NCBI RefSeq assembly: GCF_026427355.1
Contig: NZ_CP102664.1
Span: 3,227,501 to 3,291,500, forward strand
Source of the DNA: Sphingobium sp. JS3065
GTDB lineage: Bacteria; Pseudomonadota; Alphaproteobacteria; Sphingomonadales; Sphingomonadaceae
Reading direction: 5' to 3'
DNA: 64,000 nucleotides
In this document: positions 59,052 to 64,000 of the stretch, piece by piece
Layout of the letters: each line of letters begins with the position of its first letter
Position numbering within the stretch: the stretch's first letter is position 1
Position numbers and translations under genes: made by a program
The notes under the pieces: model-generated
The model's database searches: none
Seen by the model: only the letters and a program-made list of their open reading frames with translations
Told to the model about the DNA's origin: nothing

Positions 59052-59368
59052 AGGCCCGCAACCGCCCGCACCGGATAACGGTCGAGCGCTTCACCACCAC
59101 GCGCAACGCCTACAACGAGGTCATCGAGACTTGGGCGCCCTACTGCGAAGCCTATGCCGCCGTCTATTACGGCACCGGCGCGGAACAGCGGCAGGCGGCG
59201 CAGGAAGGCGCATCCCTGCCCGCCTCGTTTGAGGTGCTGGCGAACAGCAAGACGCGGGAGATCAGCGTGATGGACCGGATCAGCTTCAACGGCTTGTGGG
59301 ATATTCGCTCGGTCGCTCCGATGGGCCGGGACGGCATCAAGATCAATGCGGTGAGGGCAGCGTCATGA
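59048..59368 (+). CDS. Head closure / head-tail adaptor protein
   Basis: 106 residues: RPHRITVERFTTTRNAYNEVIETWAPYCEAYAAVYYGTGAEQRQAAQEGASLPASFEVLANSKTREISVMDRISFNGLWDIRSVAPMGRDGIKINAVR. Matches the head-tail joining protein family (SPP1 gp16/HK97 gp7-like) in length and in the W-x3-x-A-x(V/Y) and I-x-x-x-D-R-I-x-x-x-G-x-x-(W/Y)-x-I-x-x motifs. Confidence 0.85.
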   Translation: MKARNRPHRITVERFTTTRNAYNEVIETWAPYCEAYAAVYYGTGAEQRQAAQEGASLPASFEVLANSKTREISVMDRISFNGLWDIRSVAPMGRDGIKINAVRAAS

Positions 59369-59529
59369 AGGCAGATATTACCATGCCAAAGGTCATGTCT
59401 CAGGTTACAATCGAAGCGACCGTTACAGGCGTCCGCCGTACGCGCATCCGCATCTGGCTTGGTTGTAAGGTTATGATGCTCGCTGCTGCCATAATGGGCT
59501 GCAATGTCGAAATGGATATTCGGCCGTGA
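59365..59529 (+). CDS. Hypothetical 54-residue protein
   Basis: ATG 59365 overlaps the previous stop (ATGA), and the gene's TGA overlaps the next GTG. The product is MKADITMPKVMSQVTIEATVTG followed by basic VRRTRIRIWLG and CKVMMLAAAIMGCNVEMDIRP. No family recognised by name, but short proteins of this ending (MGCNVEV-like) are frequent between connector and tail genes in alphaproteobacterial phages, as I recall. Confidence 0.7.
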   Translation: MKADITMPKVMSQVTIEATVTGVRRTRIRIWLGCKVMMLAAAIMGCNVEMDIRP

Positions 59530-59786
59530 ACGCAAAGGTGATCAGCGGCGGTAAGGCTTTCGGCACGAAAGTCATCTTAGAGGATGGTGGCGAGCTTCGA
59601 GGCATAACGCACATTCAGTGGACCGCTGCTGTTGATGATGTTTGCCGTCTCGACGTTCAGGTCATCATGTCCAAGGTTGAGGCCGAGGGTGTCCTGAAGC
59701 TCTTTTCAGAGCATCCGACCGAGGGTGGTATCCGGGAGGTGGCGAAGGTCATTTACGCGGATGGCAGTGAGTGGGCGGCAGGCTGA
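59526..59786 (+). CDS. Hypothetical tail-region protein
   Basis: 86 residues from GTG 59526: NAKVISGGKAFGTKVILEDGGELRGITHIQWTAAVDDVCRLDVQVIMSKVEAEGVLKLFSEHP. Beta-rich, similar in size to small phage proteins near gp10; family not recognised. Overlaps both neighbours. Confidence 0.65.
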   Translation: MNAKVISGGKAFGTKVILEDGGELRGITHIQWTAAVDDVCRLDVQVIMSKVEAEGVLKLFSEHPTEGGIREVAKVIYADGSEWAAG

Positions 59787-60292
59787 TGGGGCAGACGTTC
59801 AAGCTGACCGGCATGAAGGAGCTTGAGCAAGCACTTGCCCAGATCGGGGATGTGCCCAAGCGTCGCCGCGTCGGCCTCAAGGCCCTGCGGGCTGGCGGCG
59901 AGGCTGTTGCGCAAGCGGCGCGCGCGATGGTTCCGGTGGATCATGGCGACCTGCGCGAAAGCATCGGTGTCAGCACATCGCTCGCCCGTTCCCAGCGCGG
60001 AGACCAGGGCGCTGTCGCGCCACTGGAAATACATGTCGGCCCTGGTCAGCATCCGCAAGCGATCGCCATGGAGTTTGGCACGGCCCCGCACTGGATCAAG
60101 GCGAAGGCGGGCGGTGTTCTGGCTGCGGGCACGTCTATCTTCGGATATCAGGTTGCCCACCCCGGAACGGCTCCCCAGCCATTCATGCGGCCAGCGTGGG
60201 AAGCCGAGCGCATGACCGCGCTCGACCTGATCGGCGCAACGCTCGGGATTGAGATCGCCAAGGCAGCCGCGAGGGCTCCGAAAGGGCAATAA
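59786..60292 (+). CDS. HK97 gp10-family tail component
   Basis: 168 residues from ATG 59786 (TGATG overlap with the previous stop). FKLTGMKELEQALAQIGDVPKRRRVGLKALRAGGEAVAQAARAMVPVDHGDLRESI ... IAMEFGTAPHWIKAK ... HPGTAPQPFMRPAWEAERMTAL is the complete HK97-gp10_like pattern (VP-x-x-x-G-x-L-x-x-SI, E-FG-T, PQPFMRPA). Tail-head joining. Confidence 0.93.
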   Translation: MGQTFKLTGMKELEQALAQIGDVPKRRRVGLKALRAGGEAVAQAARAMVPVDHGDLRESIGVSTSLARSQRGDQGAVAPLEIHVGPGQHPQAIAMEFGTAPHWIKAKAGGVLAAGTSIFGYQVAHPGTAPQPFMRPAWEAERMTALDLIGATLGIEIAKAAARAPKGQ

Positions 60293-60684
60293 TGGAAGCT
60301 GATCTTATCGCTCGCCTGCTGGCTGACAGCGGGCTGATGTCGCTCGTCGGTAACAGGGTAAACCCGCTGTCCCGGGTGGATGGAGAGGACCTGCCAGCCA
60401 TCACATTGATGAAGGTGAGCTCAGGGCGCTCCTACACGTTCGACGGCCCGGACGATTCTGCGGGCGGGCTGTTCCAGTTCGATATCTGGGCGAGGACTGT
60501 GGCCGCCGCAAAGGCCATAATGGCTGCACTGCTCAACGCATTAGAAAAACCTGCCGCAGTCGGCGGGACACAGTTCGGCATGTCCTTTCTCCAGTCGGAG
60601 CGGGACAGCCTCGAAGAAGTGCCCGGGGAAGGCACGATTTACCGCACCAGCGCGGATTTCCTCATCTGGAGCCACCCTCTCTGA
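60292..60684 (+). CDS. Tail completion protein (DUF3168)
   Basis: 130 residues: EADLIARLLADSGLMSLVGNRVNPLSRVDGEDLPAITLMKVSSGRSYTFDGPDDSAGGLFQFDIWARTVAAAKAIMAALLNALE. This is the DUF3168 fold (HK97 gp11/SPP1 gp17-like): L-x-x-x-G-x-R-V ... LPAIT ... FQ-x-D-x-W-A. Terminates the tail tube at the head side. Confidence 0.9.
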   Translation: MEADLIARLLADSGLMSLVGNRVNPLSRVDGEDLPAITLMKVSSGRSYTFDGPDDSAGGLFQFDIWARTVAAAKAIMAALLNALEKPAAVGGTQFGMSFLQSERDSLEEVPGEGTIYRTSADFLIWSHPL

Positions 60685-60697
60685 AAGGTTGAATGCA

Positions 60698-61138
60698 ATG
60701 GCTAACGTAAAGATCGGCTATGGTGCCGGGCTTTGGATCGCGGATGATACCGACGAGCTCACCGAAATCGCGGAGGTGATCTCGATCGCCCTGCCGAACC
60801 CGCAGCAGAATGATGTCGTCGCAACACACTTCAAGTCGCCGGGCCGCTCGAATGAATATGTCGCTGGCCTCATCGACCAGGGCGAAGTCTCGTTCGGGAT
60901 CAACTATATCGCTGGCAGCGCTAGCGATATGCTGATCAATGACGCGCTGGAAGCTGGCGAACCCCGCGATGTCGTGGTTGCCATTCCTGCGGGCGCTTCG
61001 TTCCAGTATTTCGAGTTCTCGGCCATCATCAAAGGCTACGAGAAGGAAATCCCGATCGATGACCGCCAGACCGCGACCATCACCATGCGGGTGAACGGCG
61101 CCGTCACGCAGTCTAGCACCAATCCGGTGACCCCATAA
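60698..61138 (+). CDS. Major tail tube protein
   Basis: 146 residues from ATG 60698 (or ATG 60689). VKIGYGAGLWIADDTDELTEIAEVISIALPNPQQNDVVATHFKSPGRSNEYVAGLIDQGEVSFGINYIAGSASDMLINDALEAGEPRDVVVAIPAG ... GYEKEIPIDDRQTATITMRVNGAV. Matches the lambda gpV/HK97 tail-tube type: xxEVxxxxLPxxxxDxVxxTHxxSP, G-EVSFxxxxxP ... ATITxxVxG. Confidence 0.9.
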   Translation: MANVKIGYGAGLWIADDTDELTEIAEVISIALPNPQQNDVVATHFKSPGRSNEYVAGLIDQGEVSFGINYIAGSASDMLINDALEAGEPRDVVVAIPAGASFQYFEFSAIIKGYEKEIPIDDRQTATITMRVNGAVTQSSTNPVTP

Positions 61139-61494
61139 TGGGGAACGCAATTCGTGGAGAGACCGATTTCCAGGTTGGGGATCGGTCCTTCTCGCTGCTG
61201 CTCGATGTCAACGCGTTCTGCGCGCTTGAGGCAGAGCTGGATCTGACGACGGACCTGATCCTTGCTCAATATTCGACGGGAGCGAGCCTCACCATGACCC
61301 GCGCGCTTATGTGGGCGGCGCTGCGGGGATCGCACCCCTGCACGCTGGAAGAGGCTGGGCGCATCGTCAATCAGGCGGGCGTGGCGGCGACGAAGGAAGC
61401 GATCGAACGGGCGATGGCCAATGCGCTGCCGGAGCCTTACACGGCAAACCCTCCGAAGCGGGATCGGACGAAGAAAGCGGATGGCGCTGGCTAA
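61138..61494 (+). CDS. Tail assembly chaperone (GTA gp10-like)
   Basis: 118 residues, ATG overlapping the tail-tube stop. NAIRGETDFQVGDRSFSLLLDVNAFCALEAELDLTTDLILAQYSTGASLTMTRALMWAALRGSHPCTLEEAGRIVNQAGVAATKEAIERAMANAL is the GTA-gp10/tail chaperone family. The next frame (61470-61769) lies in the -1 register with no start codon near the junction, as in lambda gpG/gpGT, so a frameshift product is expected. Confidence 0.88.
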   Translation: MGNAIRGETDFQVGDRSFSLLLDVNAFCALEAELDLTTDLILAQYSTGASLTMTRALMWAALRGSHPCTLEEAGRIVNQAGVAATKEAIERAMANALPEPYTANPPKRDRTKKADGAG

Positions 61495-61769
61495 AGCTCT
61501 TTGAGCTCTGGTGCGAAGCCGGGTTCGATCCCGACACATTCTGGAGGCAGACGCCGCGCCTCGTGAGGGCGGCGATCGACGGCTATGGCCAGAGAATACG
61601 GTGGCAACATCGGGACCGCATGGCGGCGGCTTGGCATGGTGCGGCGTTCAACAGGGTGAAGAAGATCCCTGCGCTGGACAAGGTGCTGGGCGACCGCCCT
61701 AAGGTGCTGGTGCAGTCTCACGACGAGATGCTGGCAGCTATGCAGTCGTTAGCCCGATCGAGTGCGTGA
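61470..61769 (+). CDS. Tail chaperone extension reached by -1 frameshift
   Basis: The frame downstream of gp10-like encodes WLKLFELWCEAGFDPDTFWRQTPRLVRAAIDGYGQRIRWQHRDRMAAAWHGAAFNRVKKIPALDKVLG, a conserved phage tail-chaperone C-terminal segment (W-x-x-A-x-x-x-P-xxFW-x-x-T-P). There is no ATG, GTG or TTG between the family start and the previous gene's end. The only in-frame starts lie deep inside the gp10-like gene (from 61311). Candidate slip site is AAGAAAG at 61471-61477; the heptamer is not ideal, so the exact point is uncertain. Confidence 0.7.
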   Translation, partial: EESGWRWLKLFELWCEAGFDPDTFWRQTPRLVRAAIDGYGQRIRWQHRDRMAAAWHGAAFNRVKKIPALDKVLGDRPKVLVQSHDEMLAAMQSLARSSA

Positions 61770-61771
61770 TT

Positions 61772-61793
61772 GAGGGAGGGTAAGCCCTCCCTC
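61772..61793. terminator. Hairpin between convergent genes
   Basis: GAGGGAGGG (61772-61780) pairs perfectly with CCCTCCCTC (61785-61793), loop TAAG, followed by TTC. It lies between the tail chaperone and the oppositely oriented membrane-protein gene and may serve either strand. Confidence 0.6.
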
Positions 61794-61802
61794 TTCATCG
61801 CA

Positions 61803-62018
61803 TCAGAAGTTGGACGGCGGCGTCGGAAATGAATTGCCCTGGGCGATCGAGAGAATGAAGAAGATGACAGCGACAGCGTACGCTGCCCGGGCCCACGTCT
61901 TCGCTGACTTCAGGTTTTCATCACGGCTTTCGTGAGTTGACGAAGCTGCGATGAACTGAAGCTCCTTTCCTTTGAAAACCAAGTAGGCGCACAGCAGCCA
62001 TATCGCGATCTGGATCAT
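61803..62018 (-). CDS. Small two-helix membrane protein, opposite to the late operon
   Basis: 71 residues from ATG 62018 with AAGGGAAG 4-9 bases upstream. Two hydrophobic helices, IQIAIWLLCAYLVF and WARAAYAVAVIFFILSIA, separated by a charged loop (KGKELQFIAASSTHESRDENLKSAKT). It sits backwards in the tail operon between the chaperone and the tape measure, the position of a lysogenic-conversion (moron) gene. Superinfection exclusion or host-envelope effect is possible but not shown. Confidence 0.7.
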   Translation of the reverse strand: MIQIAIWLLCAYLVFKGKELQFIAASSTHESRDENLKSAKTWARAAYAVAVIFFILSIAQGNSFPTPPSNF

Positions 62019-62150
62019 AGTCTTCCCTTTCGGCAGCGGCTCCACCACCCTGTGGCCCGCAAGCATCGGATGCTGTCATCCCGAAAATATGTCCAGAAAT
62101 GATTAAGATGGGCCGTGCGTCACGCGACGGCGATACTTTGGAGAACTCCC

Positions 62151-64000
62151 ATCGCTAAGTCGGTCGTAGGCGCACTGCGCGTCACATTGGGGCTGGACTC
62201 CGCTCAATTTGAAAGCGGGATCAAGCGCTCCCAGAAATCGGTCCAGACGGTGTCCCGCAGCATGGGCATCGTCGCGAAGGACGTGCAGGGTGTGGAGCGC
62301 CAGATCCGGCAATCCGCCACCAATATCAATCAGTCGATGAAGGGGCTGGCGGCATCGCTCGCCACCTACTTCACCGGCCAGGAATTGATGAAGCTCGCGG
62401 ATGGCTTCACTCGCGTGCAGAACTCGCTGAAGGTCGCGGGGCTGGAAGGCAAGAACCTCGCCGCCGTGCAGTCGCAGTTGCTCGACCTATCGTCGCGCTA
62501 TGGCGTCGGGCTGGAATCCCTCGCTTCATTGTTCGGCAACGCTACGCAGGCGGGGCAGGAACTCGGGGCGGGTCAGCAGCAGATCGTGCAGCTGACAGAG
62601 GCCACCAGTCAGGCGCTGCTCATCACAGGCACGAACGCGACGCAGGCATCTGGGGCCATCCTCGGGCTGACGCAGGCGCTTGCGGCTGGAACCGTCCGGG
62701 CAGAAGAATTTAACCAGATCAATGAGGGCGGCCTTCGCCCCCTGCTACAGGCTGCTGCGAACTCCGAGAAGTTCGGCGGGTCCGTGGCGAAGCTGCGCGC
62801 CGCCGTCCTGGACGGCAAGGTCAGCAGTCAGGAGTTTTTCGCCGCCATCCTTGCTGGAGCGAGCGGGCTAGAGGGTCAGGCATCGCGCGCCACGCTGACG
62901 CTGTCCGGCGCCCTCGAAGCATTGAACAGTCGGCTGATGGTTTACTTCGGCGAGGCCGACAAGGCGAACGGCGTTTCGGCGGCCTTCGCATCAGCGCTCA
63001 GCAAGCTGGGGGACAATCTCGACACGATCATCCCTGCGCTGGCCGTGGTCGGAACGGCGATCGGCGCGCGCTATGTGGCGTCGGTTGGCCTCGCTACCGC
63101 CGCTACAGTCAGCAAGGTGGCGGCCGATGTGCGGGCCACGCAGTCCGCCGCCGCCCTCGCCGCCGCACAGGCCCGCCTGGGGCCTTTGTTCACCACCAGT
63201 TCTGTCGCTGCCAATGCGGCCTCCGCGTCTGTGACTAGGCTAAGCGTCGCCATGGGTGTCGCGGGCAGAGGAGCGACCGCGCTGATGGCATCGCTCGGCC
63301 CCATGGCCTTGACCATCACCGCCATCGCTATGGGCTTCGAAGTGTTCAGCGCCGTCAGCAGTGAAGGCGAAGATCGCTTGCTGGCGAATGCGGACGCGGC
63401 AACCGAACTGGGCGTTGCCCTGGACGCATCCTCTACTCAGGCCGCCAATGCCGCGCGCGAGCAGAAGGGCCTTGGGTCGGCGGCGGCTGGCGCTGAACCG
63501 GAGATGTGGGGCTTCAAGAAGAGCGTCGACGGCCTCACGGAAAGTCTTTGGGAACAGGCGAAGGCCGCACGCGCCGCCCGGCTGGAGCTTGCGAAGCAGA
63601 GGTTGGCCGAAACCAGACAGCGTCAGAATGACGCGCTGAACGCGACGCCCGATGGCCGCCGCTTACTCGGCCAAGAAATGAGCGACGCCTTCAAGCGGGG
63701 CGATGTCGTTCGCGGTGTCGGTAAGCTCTGGGGCGGAATGGTTTCAGGAGCCTCTAACTTCTTCTCGGGCGGTCGCACCGGGAGGGAGGGCCATCGCGAC
63801 TTCCAGGACGCCAGCCGCATCGCTGGTGTGCTCGAAAGCGAGATTGACCGGATGGAAAACACTCCCATCGGGCGCGGCGATCTACCCGAGGCGACCGCTG
63901 GCGGCGGCGGCGGGATCAGCAAGCCGGACAAGGCGGCCGAGCGAGCAGCGGAGGCAGCGCGCAAACGTGCCCAGCGTGAAGCGGAGCGTGCCGCTGAGGC
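62151..64000 (+). CDS. Tape measure protein (3' end beyond window)
   Basis: Frame open from about 62112 to the window end. The natural N-terminus (x)AKSVVGALRVTLGLDSAQFE begins at ATC 62151, preceded by TTGGAG with 7 bases between GGAG and ATC; the only in-frame conventional start nearby is GTG 62115, with no ribosome-binding site. RSMGIVAKDVQGVERQIRQSATNI is followed by the TP901-type tape-measure domain (LLDLSSRYGVGLESLASLFGNATQAGQELG, EEFNQINEGGLRPLLQAAANSEKFGGSVAKLRAAVLDGKVSSQEFFAAI). Hydrophobic segments follow near 63000-63350 and a charged coiled coil near the end. It fixes tail length. Confidence 0.88.
   Translation, partial: MAKSVVGALRVTLGLDSAQFESGIKRSQKSVQTVSRSMGIVAKDVQGVERQIRQSATNINQSMKGLAASLATYFTGQELMKLADGFTRVQNSLKVAGLEGKNLAAVQSQLLDLSSRYGVGLESLASLFGNATQAGQELGAGQQQIVQLTEATSQALLITGTNATQASGAILGLTQALAAGTVRAEEFNQINEGGLRPLLQAAANSEKFGGSVAKLRAAVLDGKVSSQEFFAAILAGASGLEGQASRATLTLSGALEALNSRLMVYFGEADKANGVSAAFASALSKLGDNLDTIIPALAVVGTAIGARYVASVGLATAATVSKVAADVRATQSAAALAAAQARLGPLFTTSSVAANAASASVTRLSVAMGVAGRGATALMASLGPMALTITAIAMGFEVFSAVSSEGEDRLLANADAATELGVALDASSTQAANAAREQKGLGSAAAGAEPEMWGFKKSVDGLTESLWEQAKAARAARLELAKQRLAETRQRQNDALNATPDGRRLLGQEMSDAFKRGDVVRGVGKLWGGMVSGASNFFSGGRTGREGHRDFQDASRIAGVLESEIDRMENTPIGRGDLPEATAGGGGGISKPDKAAERAAEAARKRAQREAERAAE

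Overview
The window looks like a chromosomal segment of a Sphingomonadaceae-type alphaproteobacterium (Sphingobium, Sphingomonas or Novosphingobium like). The reasons are high GC, an RpoZ of alphaproteobacterial sequence, a complete kdpFABCDE operon, many AraC/TetR/SDR/GST/nitroreductase genes, and a typical alphaproteobacterial intergenic palindrome. The genus call is an inference, because no rRNA or complete tRNA gene is present.

Layout. 1-2.4 kb: 3' end of an autotransporter. 2.4-8.3 kb: accessory island-like stretch of mostly unknown genes, including a PD-(D/E)XK nuclease with a coupled partner, a DUF6988-like protein and a coiled-coil membrane protein. It ends next to a tRNA-Ser 3'-end fragment and a paired GGGGGCAT repeat. 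8.3-15.7 kb: an RND efflux system (TetR, lipoprotein adaptor, RND permease, HxlR-type regulator, unknown protein; divergent outer-membrane factor) with two matching 22-bp operators. 15.7-21 kb: AraC/SDR pair, TonB-like protein, phospholipase-D-type synthase, rpoZ with a TTG start, nitroreductase. 21.2-29.1 kb: kdp potassium-uptake operon with its sensor kinase and response regulator, headed by two tiny membrane peptides. 29.1-37.1 kb: small regulatory/redox modules (TetR-SDR, MarR-nitroreductase, a frameshifted GST, and AraC-SDR-GST-cysteine hydrolase) that stop abruptly at a truncated monooxygenase gene.

37.1-64 kb: a prophage. A truncated, frameshifted integrase is fused to the host monooxygenase remnant, so this end is decayed. 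A leftward early operon follows. It contains a remarkable 683-residue protein with about nine helix-turn-helix units, five identical-pattern Cys/His knuckles and a sigma-like C-terminus. Next come a CI-type repressor with five matching 16-bp operators, a Cro-like gene, a DnaB-type helicase replication module, an HNH endonuclease, small and large terminase, and an HK97-type head and tail morphogenesis operon running off the window inside the tape-measure gene.

An IS21-family element (istA/istB, 2346 bp, 5-bp target duplication TCATC) has inserted into codon 21 of the prohead protease. Its right end supplies a ribosome-binding site and an in-frame ATG, so a protease with a substituted N-terminus can still be made. 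The strongest candidates for new biology are the HTH/knuckle/sigma-like array protein, the IS-rescued protease, the probable ATC start of the tape-measure gene, and the uncharacterised nuclease gene pair.
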